From contig DAAQ01000034.1 in NCBI GenBank assembly GCA_001701225.1, positions 1 to 55,124 of the forward strand: a stretch of DNA of 55,124 nt, given 5' to 3'. The translations under genes were made by a program, and so were the position numbers. Under the pieces are notes generated by a model. The model was not told the origin of the DNA. It searched no databases and saw only the letters and a program-made list of their open reading frames with translations. Below are positions 30,866-38,482 of this stretch, piece by piece. How positions within the stretch are numbered: position 1 is the stretch's first letter; the number at the start of each line of letters is the position of its first letter. Origin of the DNA: Bacteroidales bacterium H5. Its GTDB lineage: Bacteria > Bacteroidota > Bacteroidia > Bacteroidales > Muribaculaceae.

Positions 30866-31752
30866 TGCCGGGGTGTGGTCTGCGGGTCGAGGGCGTCGGC
30901 AATGCGTGTCATCTCCTCTTCCCAGTGTGATGACAGGGGGTTGATGCTCACCTCGCGAGCTCCGATCTCGGCGTTGAGGGCAGAGACGTGGCGTGTGTCG
31001 AGGTCCTGCTGGCTGAAGAATACCTCGGCGCCGTGGCTGCGGGCATGGTCGACGGCCTCGCGCATCGATGTGACGGAGCTCTCCTTGCCTTCGTGTCCTC
31101 CGACCACAACCTGCTCCAGCCCGTAGTCGCGGGCGAAATAGCTGAGCGAGGGGTGCCATACAAGGAATGCCTTGCCCCTCGCGGGTGCGAGGCGGGCGGC
31201 TATGGTCTTGTCGAGCGAGTCGAGGTGTGCGTCGAGGGCGTCGTGGTTGCGGCGGTATTCGCGTGCGCCCGAGGGGTCGATGTCGCATAAGGCCTCGGTG
31301 ATGTTGCGTGCCATGATGCGGGCATTGCGCACGGAGGTCCACGTGTGGGGGTCGACTGTCTCGTCGGCGTGGCCGTGGGGGCCGTGCGAGTGGGTGCCGG
31401 TGATAGGCTTTATCCCCTTGGATGTGTCGAATATCGGCAGGTCGGGGTTCGAGTCGTGAATCTTGTCGATGAGGGCGGCCTCGAACCCTATGTTGCCCAC
31501 GCGCAGGTAGGCGGCAGACTTCTGCAGGTTTATCATGTGGGTCATCGAGGGGTCGTATGTCTCTGGGTTGGCGCCGTCGGCCAGCAGGCAGCGCACCTGC
31601 ATGCGGTCGCCCGCAATCTGCTCGACCAGATAGCGCTGCGGCTCGATGCTGACAGTGATTATAGGCTTCTCTGTCGGGCCGCTGCCACAGGCGATGAGGA
31701 GCATCAGCACCGCGCAGAGCAGGGGTAGGAGTATATATGGAATCTTGGTCAT
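30862..31752 (-). CDS. Metal ABC transporter substrate-binding lipoprotein (ZnuA-like)
   Basis: 296 residues from the ATG at 31,752, chosen because it gives a clean lipoprotein signal (MTKIPYILL...LLIAC, Cys22) and follows the -7 box at 31,767-31,774. Cluster-9 binding-protein features: IITVSIEPQRYLVEQIAGDRMQVRCLL, PETYDPSMTHMINLQKSAAYLRVG, a His-rich loop GTHSHGPHGHADE, DPHTWTS and WHPSLSYFARDYG. The His-rich loop favours zinc, but manganese cannot be excluded. Translationally coupled to the ATPase. Confidence 0.92.
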   Translation of the reverse strand: MTKIPYILLPLLCAVLMLLIACGSGPTEKPIITVSIEPQRYLVEQIAGDRMQVRCLLADGANPETYDPSMTHMINLQKSAAYLRVGNIGFEAALIDKIHDSNPDLPIFDTSKGIKPITGTHSHGPHGHADETVDPHTWTSVRNARIMARNITEALCDIDPSGAREYRRNHDALDAHLDSLDKTIAARLAPARGKAFLVWHPSLSYFARDYGLEQVVVGGHEGKESSVTSMREAVDHARSHGAEVFFSQQDLDTRHVSALNAEIGAREVSINPLSSHWEEEMTRIADALDPQTTPRQ

Positions 31753-31766
31753 TTCTGATTTTTTTG

Positions 31767-31774
31767 CAAATATA
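31767..31774 (-). promoter_or_regulatory. -7 box for the metal transporter genes
   Basis: Minus-strand TATATTTG, 14 bp before the chosen ATG and inside the intergenic gap after the U32 gene. No Zur-type palindrome is obvious. Confidence 0.55.
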
Positions 31775-31775
31775 A

Positions 31776-33623
31776 TCATTTTTTTGCAATTGTCAGCTCC
31801 ATTCCGCACCTTTTGCAGTCAAAATTAACTTTCATGCGCAGTTTTCCGCTCTCAAGATAGAGTGGCGAGGGCCATTCGCGTCCCTGTGGGGTGAGGAGGC
31901 ACCGTCCCAGCTCGCGGCGCAGGCAGTAGCGGGTGGTCATCACGACGGTCTCTCCCTCGGGGCGTTGCACCTCGACGGCAGGTACGACCGAGGTGGCTCC
32001 GTGCGATTCGTAGAAGGCCCGGGCCACGCGGTTGGCGACGTTGTCGTGTATGGTGAGCGCGGGGCCCATCGGCAGGGGGGCCGAGACATCTTCGGGCAGG
32101 CGCAGTCGGCGGCTGTAGGTGGCGCGGGCGGTGGCGTCGAGGGTGGCGCACGCACGGCGCCGCAGCTCGGCCAGCGAGGAGGCGGGGATGAACCTGTCGC
32201 CCGCGAGGTCGACAATCTTGTCGGGGGCATAGATGGTGTCGCCGAGCTTTGAGAGGATGTTGCGGCGTGGCCCTTCCTGGGGTGTGACGGCCTTGTCGGC
32301 AGGGGCCGGGAGCGTGATGACGGATGTGGCTGAGAGGCCGCGCGCGTCGGTGAGGTCGAGGGCCACGCGGTCGGCACCCGGCAGGAGGCGCAGGGACATG
32401 TCGACCCGGATGGTGCGTGTGCAGCGGGTGCCGCTCATGGCGCTGTCCCACTCCTTGTCCTTGTTGCGGTAGAGGGGTGTGCCGGGGGCGATATGCTGTG
32501 GGGTGGCTGGATAGAGCTTCTTTCCCTCGGCGCGGTTGACCCTGAAACCGCAGAAGCGGCCTGTGGCGTCGAAATATCCCAGCCCGTCGCCGTTGGCCAG
32601 GCGCACCGTGAGGTCGGCTGTAATCTCGCGGGGGGTGCAGCGCGTCACCACTCCCACCTTCTCGCCCATGGCCTTGGGGGTGTGGATGGCGGCGATGCCG
32701 TTTTTGGGTGCATGGCCGTTGAGGAAATAGGGGGTGAAGCCGCGGTTGAACTCCTTGGCCGGGTCGGGGGTGAAGTTGCACCGCGAGCGTCCGTATGATG
32801 CCCTGCGGAATTGGCCTCCGCTCTCGTCGACTATACGGTCGAGCAGCCGCGAGTAGTGAGCCACGGCGTTGACAACGTATCCGGCCTCTTTGAGGCGCCC
32901 TTCGATCTTGAACGACGTGACTCCGGCCTCGGCCATCTCGCGCAGTGACGACGAGCGGTTGAGGTCGCGCAGCGACAGGATGTGCTTCCCCCCGACCAGC
33001 GTGCGCCCCGAGGCATCCTTGAGGTCGAACGGCAGACGGCATATCTGGGCACACTCGCCACGGTTGGCGCTGCGTCCCCCCGACATGGCGCTGGCGCGGC
33101 AGTCGCCGCTGTAGCTCACGCACAGCGCGCCGTGGATGAACGCCTCTATCTCGACTCCCGGCACCTCGCGGTGGAGGGCTGCCAGTTCGTCGAGCGAGAG
33201 CTCGCGTGCGGGCACCACGCGCGAGAATCCCACCGAGTGCAGGAAACGGGCCTTCTCGGGTGTGCGTATGTCGCACTGTGTCGAGGCATGGAGGTCGATG
33301 GGGGGTATGTCGGCGCGCAGCAGGGCCATGTCCTGGACTATCAGTGCGTCGACCCCCGCCTCCCACAGCTCGCGCACCAGCCGCTCCACATCGTGCAGCT
33401 CGTCGTCATAGACAATGGTGTTGACCGTGGCATAGACCTTGACGCCATACGGATGCGCCGTCTCGACCACCCGGCGTATGTCGGCGATGCTGTTGGCGGC
33501 GGCACGGCGCGCGCCGTGGCTCGCGGGGCCTATATAGATGGCGTCGGCACCGGCAAGTATGGCCTTGACGGCTATGTCGGCGTCGCGCGCCGGAGCGAGA
33601 AGTTCGAGTGCGGTAGGGGTCAT
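31776..33623 (-). CDS. U32-family peptidase-like protein (RlhA/PrtC-type)
   Basis: A 615-residue protein with the U32 core in residues 1-300 (ELLAPARDADIAVKAILAGADAIYIG; AFIHGALCVSYSGDCRASAMSGGRSANRGECAQICRLPF) and a long C-terminal region of about 300 residues. The conserved cysteines (GDCRAS, GECAQIC and a late CKRCG) resemble the cluster-binding set of E. coli RlhA, which hydroxylates 23S rRNA C2501; classical PrtC collagenase activity is the older annotation. tRNA/rRNA modification is more likely than proteolysis, as inference from the family. It ends 24 bp before the metal-binding protein start. Confidence 0.88.
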   Translation of the reverse strand: MTPTALELLAPARDADIAVKAILAGADAIYIGPASHGARRAAANSIADIRRVVETAHPYGVKVYATVNTIVYDDELHDVERLVRELWEAGVDALIVQDMALLRADIPPIDLHASTQCDIRTPEKARFLHSVGFSRVVPARELSLDELAALHREVPGVEIEAFIHGALCVSYSGDCRASAMSGGRSANRGECAQICRLPFDLKDASGRTLVGGKHILSLRDLNRSSSLREMAEAGVTSFKIEGRLKEAGYVVNAVAHYSRLLDRIVDESGGQFRRASYGRSRCNFTPDPAKEFNRGFTPYFLNGHAPKNGIAAIHTPKAMGEKVGVVTRCTPREITADLTVRLANGDGLGYFDATGRFCGFRVNRAEGKKLYPATPQHIAPGTPLYRNKDKEWDSAMSGTRCTRTIRVDMSLRLLPGADRVALDLTDARGLSATSVITLPAPADKAVTPQEGPRRNILSKLGDTIYAPDKIVDLAGDRFIPASSLAELRRRACATLDATARATYSRRLRLPEDVSAPLPMGPALTIHDNVANRVARAFYESHGATSVVPAVEVQRPEGETVVMTTRYCLRRELGRCLLTPQGREWPSPLYLESGKLRMKVNFDCKRCGMELTIAKK

Positions 33624-33737
33624 GTCCGAATTGCCTGTTAATGTAAGTTAATTATTATAATACGTTTCCCCCCGCCCGTTTATTGTGAGGCGGAAGGAAT
33701 TAATCATGTAAAAAGCATATGGATAAAAAATCCCAAT

Positions 33738-33773
33738 ATTTCACATTTATGTGAAATAAAAGCCGTATCTTTG
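33738..33773 (+). promoter_or_regulatory. Palindromic operator overlapping the TA promoter
   Basis: ATTTCACATTTATGTGAAAT (33,738-33,757) is a perfect 9-2-9 palindrome; TATCTTTG (-7 box) follows at 33,766-33,773, 26 bp before the toxin ATG. The palindrome sits in the core promoter spacer/-33 region, where a bound antitoxin would block transcription. Confidence 0.8.
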
Positions 33774-33798
33774 CGTTATAATCAAAAGGGTTATAGAT

Positions 33799-34269
33799 AT
33801 GAGTGAAGTAGAATTGGTTTTAGTCAATGATACTGACAAGTGTACTATTTACACTATTCAGTTCTCGGAAGAATCCGAGACTGAATATGAGCGTTTTTAT
33901 ACCAAGTTCATTCAAGATGCTCAACTGAACAAGGACTTATTGCGCATAGTACAAATTTTAGATAAGATTGCCGATGAAGGAGCATTGGAACGTTTCTTCC
34001 GTCCCGAGGGCAAGATGCGTGATTCTGTTGTGGCTCTTCCTGTGCTTCGCTCAAAACTCCGCCTATACTGTCTGCGTCTCTCCGACCGGATTCTTGTTCT
34101 CGGCAACGGGGGTGTCAAAAACTCGCGGACATATGAAGAGGATGATTCGTTGCGTGGATACGTCCTGACTTTACAGAAATTTGAAGAGCTGTTGAAAGAG
34201 GGGCAACGCGACGGAACCGTAACAGTAACATCCAAGACAATCGAGACCGATAAAACATTTAAGCTATGA
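33799..34269 (+). CDS. Putative RelE/HigB-like toxin of a TA pair
   Basis: 156 residues. The fold pattern (short strands, helix, then RDSVVALPVLRSKLRLYCLRLSDRILVLGNGGVKNSRTY with Arg and Tyr residues on the presumed active face, followed by a C-terminal helix and tail) resembles phage-derived Gp49/HigB toxins. Its stop overlaps the helix-turn-helix gene's ATG, the toxin-first order of higBA. The N-terminal 30 residues are longer than usual. The composition is more AT-rich than the flanking genes, consistent with recent acquisition. mRNA cleavage is inferred from the family only. Confidence 0.62.
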   Translation: MSEVELVLVNDTDKCTIYTIQFSEESETEYERFYTKFIQDAQLNKDLLRIVQILDKIADEGALERFFRPEGKMRDSVVALPVLRSKLRLYCLRLSDRILVLGNGGVKNSRTYEEDDSLRGYVLTLQKFEELLKEGQRDGTVTVTSKTIETDKTFKL

Positions 34270-34529
34270 AGGATATTAGAAACAGATACCGGGAAATGGT
34301 CAGTCAGGTGCCACCTGAAATAAAGGAAGAAATCGACCTGTCTTTCGCCATATCCAATAAAATCGATGCCCTTATGCAGGAGCGCGGACTCACAAAGAAG
34401 CAGTTTGCCGACCAGATAGGTAAACGTCCGAGCGAGATAACCCGATGGCTGAGCGGACAGCATAATTTCACTGTCTCCACACTTGCCATGCTGTCGGCAT
34501 TTTTCGGCAAATCCATAATCTCCGTCTAA
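34266..34529 (+). CDS. XRE/Cro-family antitoxin (HigA-like)
   Basis: 87 residues with a helix-turn-helix at about 36-75 (LTKKQFADQIGKRPSEITRWLSGQHNFTVSTLAMLSAFFG). It overlaps the preceding toxin by 4 nt (ATGA). It is expected to neutralise the toxin and to repress the promoter through the palindrome at 33,738-33,757. Next comes a broken adenine-methyltransferase start, so the pair may have been part of a restriction-modification neighbourhood. Confidence 0.82.
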   Translation: MKDIRNRYREMVSQVPPEIKEEIDLSFAISNKIDALMQERGLTKKQFADQIGKRPSEITRWLSGQHNFTVSTLAMLSAFFGKSIISV

Positions 34530-34531
34530 TC

Positions 34532-34702
34532 ATGGCCAATGAATCCCTGTCGGCGGCCAAAGCCGCCAAGAATGATGAGTTCTATACTCAATATATTACG
34601 ATATTGAGCGTGAGATAAACGCTTATCTCGAATTTGACCCGGATGTTTTCCGTGGGAAAACTGTCCTGTTGCCATGTGATGACCCGGAATGGAGTAAATT
34701 TC
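34532..34702 (+). pseudogene. Frameshifted, truncated EcoRI-family adenine methyltransferase fragment
   Basis: From the ATG at 34,532 the first frame reads MANESLSAAKAAKNDEFYTQ and stops after 28 codons. Shifting frame near 34,595 continues with YDIEREINAYLEF..., and VFRGKTVLLPCDDPEWSKF. The joined sequence has the family's N-terminal KAKKDEFYTQ...DIE and CDDPEWSNF-type motifs. Homology then ends, and a promoter for the next gene begins at about 34,747. At least one frameshift and loss of nearly all of the catalytic domain make it non-functional. Confidence 0.75.
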
Positions 34703-34746
34703 ACCCTCTATTTCGCACAACGCAGGGATTTTATAAGATTTTTTTG

Positions 34747-34778
34747 TTTGTTTTTTGGTGGGGAATGAATTATCTTTG
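34747..34778 (+). promoter_or_regulatory. Two-box promoter of the butanol-type dehydrogenase gene
   Basis: TTTG (34,747-34,750), 20-nt spacer, TATCTTTG (34,771-34,778), ATG at 34,807. Confidence 0.85.
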
Positions 34779-34806
34779 CGGATAGAAAATCTAACATTGA
34801 GAATAT

Positions 34807-35982
34807 ATGGATAATTTCACATATTGCACCCCGACGCGCTATCTGTTCGGGCGTGGGACTGAGGACGAGACGGGGCGTCTTGTCGCCGAGGCCGGATGGA
34901 AGACCGTAATGATTGTCTATGGCGGAGGCTCGGCAGTCCGTTCAGGCCTGCTTGGCCGTGTGTGCGACTCGCTGTCACGCCGTGGCATCACGTTTGTAAC
35001 TTTCGGAGGCATCCGTCCCAATCCCACCGCCAATCCTGTGCGCGAAGGTATAGAGATGTGCCGTCTGTCAGGGGCACAGGCCCTGCTGGCCGTGGGTGGC
35101 GGCTCGGTCATCGACACAGCCAAGGCTATCGCGGCTGGTGCGCTCTATGACGGCGATTTCTGGGATTTCTATTCGGGCAAGACCGTGCTCGAGAAGGCCC
35201 TTCCAGTCGGTGTGGTGCTGACCATCCCCGCGGCCGGAAGCGAGGGAAGCGGCAATTCGGTGATAACAAACGAGTCGGTCGGACAGAAATTAGGTGTGCG
35301 CACTGACTTTGCGCTGCGTCCCCGGTTTGCGGTTATGGACCCCGTGCTGACCGAGACACTGCCCTGGGCGCAGACTGCCGCAGGTGTGGCCGACATGATG
35401 GCCCATATCATGGAGCGTTATTTCACCACCACACCAGGTGTCGATGTCACCGACCGGCTCTCGGAAGGGTTGCTTATGGCGATAATGGACTCGGCCAGAC
35501 GTGTCAAGGCCAAGCCCGACGACTATGACGCGCGTGCCAACCTGATGTGGAGCGGTACACTGGCCCACAATGGACTCTGTGGTTGCGGGCGTAAGGAGGA
35601 CTGGGCATCGCATGGCCTGGAGCACGTGCTGTCGGCGCTATATGACGTGACACACGGTGCCGGTCTGGCCGTGGTGTTCCCGGCGTGGATGACATATGTG
35701 GCCGACCGCCGTCCCGAGAAGATAGCCCAGCTCGGCCGCCGTGTATTCGGAATAGCTACAGAAGGTATCACCGACAGCGAGGCCGCGCACAAGACGGTCG
35801 AGGCTCTGCGCTCCTTCTTCAAGGAGATGGAGCTGCCCCTGACACTCAAGGAGCTGGGCATCACGGAGCCGGATTTCAAGACATTCACAGAGGATTTCCA
35901 CCGCGACAAGGGGAACCCCTATCGGGGATATTATACACTGACTCCCGAAGATACCGAGGCGATTTACCGTCTTATGCAATGA
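34807..35982 (+). CDS. Iron-containing (NADPH-type) alcohol/butanol dehydrogenase
   Basis: A 391-residue group-III alcohol dehydrogenase. Nucleotide-binding GGGSVIDTAKAIAAGA, then the metal-ligand set: Asp and His in AGVADMMAHIMERYF, His in DWASHGLEHVLSALYDVTHGAGLAVVFPAW. This matches BdhA/YqhD-like proteins that reduce aldehydes. Substrate is unknown; in fermenting Bacteroidales it may detoxify aldehydes or balance redox. It has a strong promoter of its own; mdh follows 66 bp later in the same direction, so both may share a transcript. Confidence 0.93.
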   Translation: MDNFTYCTPTRYLFGRGTEDETGRLVAEAGWKTVMIVYGGGSAVRSGLLGRVCDSLSRRGITFVTFGGIRPNPTANPVREGIEMCRLSGAQALLAVGGGSVIDTAKAIAAGALYDGDFWDFYSGKTVLEKALPVGVVLTIPAAGSEGSGNSVITNESVGQKLGVRTDFALRPRFAVMDPVLTETLPWAQTAAGVADMMAHIMERYFTTTPGVDVTDRLSEGLLMAIMDSARRVKAKPDDYDARANLMWSGTLAHNGLCGCGRKEDWASHGLEHVLSALYDVTHGAGLAVVFPAWMTYVADRRPEKIAQLGRRVFGIATEGITDSEAAHKTVEALRSFFKEMELPLTLKELGITEPDFKTFTEDFHRDKGNPYRGYYTLTPEDTEAIYRLMQ

Positions 35983-36048
35983 ACAATTCAACGGCGCCGG
36001 ACGTTGTATTATACTAACAGAAAACATCAATCCTAATATCAGTAAACA

Positions 36049-37050
36049 ATGAATTACCTTACAGACGACAAACTGGTCATCGTCGGCGCAGCCGGCATGA
36101 TCGGTTCGAACATGGCCCAGACAGCCATCATGATGAAGCTCACCCCCAACATCTGCCTCTATGACCCCTACGGTCCCGCGCTGGAGGGTGTGGCAGAGGA
36201 ACTCCTGCACTGCGGTTTCGAGGGCTTGAACCTCACATACACCTCGGATGTCAAGGAGGCCCTCACCGGTGCCAAGTATATCGTCAACTCAGGCGGTGCA
36301 GCCCGTAAGGCCGGCATGACCCGCGAGGACCTGCTCAAGGGGAATGCTGTGATTGCCGAGGAGTTCGGCAAGAATGTCAAGGAATATTGTCCCGACGTCA
36401 AGCATGTGGTCGTCGTCTTCAATCCTGCCGACATCACCGGCCTTATCACCCTTCTCTATTCCGGCCTGAAGCCCTCGCAGGTATCTACCCTCGCCGCTCT
36501 CGACTCGACCCGTCTGCGCAGCGAGCTGGCCAAGTATTTCAAGATTTCGCCCGACGAGATCAAGATGCCGCGTACCTATGGCGGTCACGGCGAGCAGATG
36601 GCTGTATTCGCAAGCACCTGCACCGTGGCCGGACAGCCCCTGTCGCAGCTCATCGGCAGCGATGCTCTGCCCCGTCAGGCGTGGGAAGAGATCAGGCAGC
36701 GTGTCATCCAGGGTGGCAAGAACATCATCGAGCTCCGTGGCCGCTCGTCGTTCCAGAGCCCCGCATACCTCTCGATCGAGATGATTGGCGCCGCAATGGG
36801 TGGCAAGCCCTTCACCTGGCCTGTTGGTACATACGTCAACAACGGCGAGTACAACCATATCATGATGGCCATGGAGACCACCGTCGACAAGAACGGTGTC
36901 ACCGTGCATCCTGTCAACGGTACTCCCGAGGAGCGCAAGGAGCTTGACCAGAGCTACCACCACCTGTGCAAGCTGCGTGACGAGGTTATCGCCATGGGTG
37001 TGATGCCTCCCATTGACCAGTGGAAGAATATCAACCCCAACCTTGGCTGA
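36049..37050 (+). CDS. mdh: Malate dehydrogenase
   Basis: A 333-residue NAD-dependent lactate/malate-dehydrogenase-fold protein. Rossmann loop GAAGMIG (13-19), substrate arginines in GGAARKAGMTRED (Arg86, Arg92), catalytic His180 in TYGGHGEQM, and Asp/Asn in VVVFNPADITG. It matches the Bacteroides-type Mdh. It works in the fermentative fumarate/succinate branch by reducing oxaloacetate. Followed by a hairpin terminator. MalDH rather than LDH is supported by the double-arginine motif. Confidence 0.95.
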   Translation: MNYLTDDKLVIVGAAGMIGSNMAQTAIMMKLTPNICLYDPYGPALEGVAEELLHCGFEGLNLTYTSDVKEALTGAKYIVNSGGAARKAGMTREDLLKGNAVIAEEFGKNVKEYCPDVKHVVVVFNPADITGLITLLYSGLKPSQVSTLAALDSTRLRSELAKYFKISPDEIKMPRTYGGHGEQMAVFASTCTVAGQPLSQLIGSDALPRQAWEEIRQRVIQGGKNIIELRGRSSFQSPAYLSIEMIGAAMGGKPFTWPVGTYVNNGEYNHIMMAMETTVDKNGVTVHPVNGTPEERKELDQSYHHLCKLRDEVIAMGVMPPIDQWKNINPNLG

Positions 37051-37084
37051 AAAACATCCGTTGACATGACGGCATGATAAAATG

Positions 37085-37119
37085 AAATCCCTCCGTAGCC
37101 ACACGGGCTGCGGAGGGAT
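37085..37119. terminator. Bidirectional hairpin between mdh and the DUF4293 gene
   Basis: AATCCCTCCGTAGCC and GGGCTGCGGAGGGATT arms, 4-nt loop. T-rich sequence is better on the minus-strand side, but the position between convergent genes suits both. Confidence 0.75.
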
Positions 37120-37142
37120 TGCTGTATCTGAGTGCCGGATGC

Positions 37143-37571
37143 TTATCTCAGACGGTCGTACGAGCGGAGAAGCTTGATGTCGTGGTTGATGCCGGACACT
37201 GCAAGTATCTCGAGGATGACGGCGATGGGAAGCAGGATGTCCCACACAGAGAAATGTGCGTCAAGACCCTCGGCGGATGCCTGCTTGTAGAGCGCGAAGC
37301 ACACCACCGCGACTACCGCAAGCGTGAGCATGAGGCAGATGAGGGTGACGGTGCGCTGTAGCTGCAGGTTGCGGAACAGGACGAGGTCGACGAGCAGCAG
37401 GAGGATGATGGCCCCCACGGGAATCAGGATGCCATATTCCGTCATGGTGTAGAGGGATTCGGTGATGCCACCCTCGAGGTGGACTATCTCACCGTAGGGT
37501 ACTGCCAGAAAGATGGCCATTGCGATGGCTGCCAGGAAGATGTAGACAGACTGGATGCGTTGTATCTGCAT
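37143..37571 (-). CDS. DUF4293-family membrane protein
   Basis: 142 residues with four predicted membrane helices (VYIFLAAIAMAIFLAVPYG; YGILIPVGAIILLLLVDLVLF; VTLICLMLTLAVVAVVCFALY; WDILLPIAVILEILAVSGI). The N-terminal MQIQRIQSVYI is typical of the DUF4293 family in Bacteroidetes, whose function is unknown. It is convergent with mdh and divergent from surE. Confidence 0.85.
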   Translation of the reverse strand: MQIQRIQSVYIFLAAIAMAIFLAVPYGEIVHLEGGITESLYTMTEYGILIPVGAIILLLLVDLVLFRNLQLQRTVTLICLMLTLAVVAVVCFALYKQASAEGLDAHFSVWDILLPIAVILEILAVSGINHDIKLLRSYDRLR

Positions 37572-37613
37572 ATCGGTTGTGGTTTTAAGTTATGTTGAAG
37601 GGTGAATTTTTGT

Positions 37614-37621
37614 CAAAAGTA
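37614..37621 (-). promoter_or_regulatory. -7 box for the DUF4293 gene
   Basis: Minus-strand TACTTTTG, about 42 bp upstream of the ATG; divergent from the surE -7 box 45 bp away. Confidence 0.55.
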
Positions 37622-37666
37622 CTAATTTTTTAACAATCCACGCAGGGTTTAGTTAGTAAAATGTCG

Positions 37667-37674
37667 TAATTTTG
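37667..37674 (+). promoter_or_regulatory. -7 box for surE
   Basis: TAATTTTG. The first in-frame ATG (37,685) would be about 5-8 nt after the start site, so ATG 37,706 or 37,715 is the more likely initiation codon. Confidence 0.55.
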
Positions 37675-37705
37675 TCAAAGTTTCATGAGTTTTCAAAATC
37701 AAGAT

Positions 37706-38482
37706 ATGAAAGATATGACAGATTCACGTCCGCTGATAATGGTGACAAACGACGATGGGGTGTACTCGCGCGGCCTCGCCACGCTTGTCTCTGTGGCCTC
37801 GAAGCTGGGCCGTGTGGTCGTTGTGGCTCCCTCGACGCCCCAGTCGGCCAAGTCGTCGGCCCTCACTGCCGATGCACCCCTGCGCATCACCCGCCACGAG
37901 CCTATGGGCGACGCAGAGGTGTATAGCGTCAGCGGCACCCCGGTGGACTGTGTGAAGTTAGGGATGCATGCCATACTCGACCGCCGTCCCGACCTGCTGC
38001 TGTCGGGCATCAACCACGGCTCGAACGCCGCGGTCAACAACATATATTCGGGCACGATGGGTGCCGCGATGGAGGGGTGCATACTCGGTATCCCTTCGGT
38101 AGGATATTCGCTGCTCAGCCACAGTCCCGAAGCCGATTTCTCAGGGATTGTCGACATGGTCGGTGACATGACGCGGCGCGTGCTTGCCTCGGGACTCCCC
38201 GAGGGTATATGCCTCAATGTCAATTTCCCCAAGGACTGCACACCGCAGGGTGTCAAGACCGTGCGTGCGGCCCGTGGCCACTGGACCGAGGAGTATGCCG
38301 ACTATGCCGCTCCCGGAGGTCATCCATTCTACTGGCTCACCGGAAAATACCATAACACGGAGCCCGATGCCGAGGATACCGACGAATACTGGCTGGCGCG
38401 CGGATGGGCCACTGTGGTCCCCATACGTCCCGACCAGACCGCAGCCGATAAGATAGGCGAAATAGAGAAAATGCTCGGATGA
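37706..38482 (+). CDS. surE: 5'-nucleotidase SurE
   Basis: 258 residues from ATG 37,706 (MKDMTDSRPLIMVTNDDG); 37,685 and 37,715 are alternatives, and family proteins usually begin a few residues before the NDDG motif. The metal site NDDG, the second motif GTPVDCVKLGM, and LLLSGINHGSN are SurE hallmarks. It dephosphorylates nucleoside monophosphates and possibly polyphosphate. Its stop overlaps the dacB start (ATGA), so it leads a four-gene operon. Confidence 0.95.
   Translation: MKDMTDSRPLIMVTNDDGVYSRGLATLVSVASKLGRVVVVAPSTPQSAKSSALTADAPLRITRHEPMGDAEVYSVSGTPVDCVKLGMHAILDRRPDLLLSGINHGSNAAVNNIYSGTMGAAMEGCILGIPSVGYSLLSHSPEADFSGIVDMVGDMTRRVLASGLPEGICLNVNFPKDCTPQGVKTVRAARGHWTEEYADYAAPGGHPFYWLTGKYHNTEPDAEDTDEYWLARGWATVVPIRPDQTAADKIGEIEKMLG

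Noticed and set aside
31852..33366. 504-codon frame in the same direction as the U32 gene
   Set aside because: Arg/Pro/His-rich translation of a shifted frame in GC-rich DNA; the U32 frame carries all the motifs.
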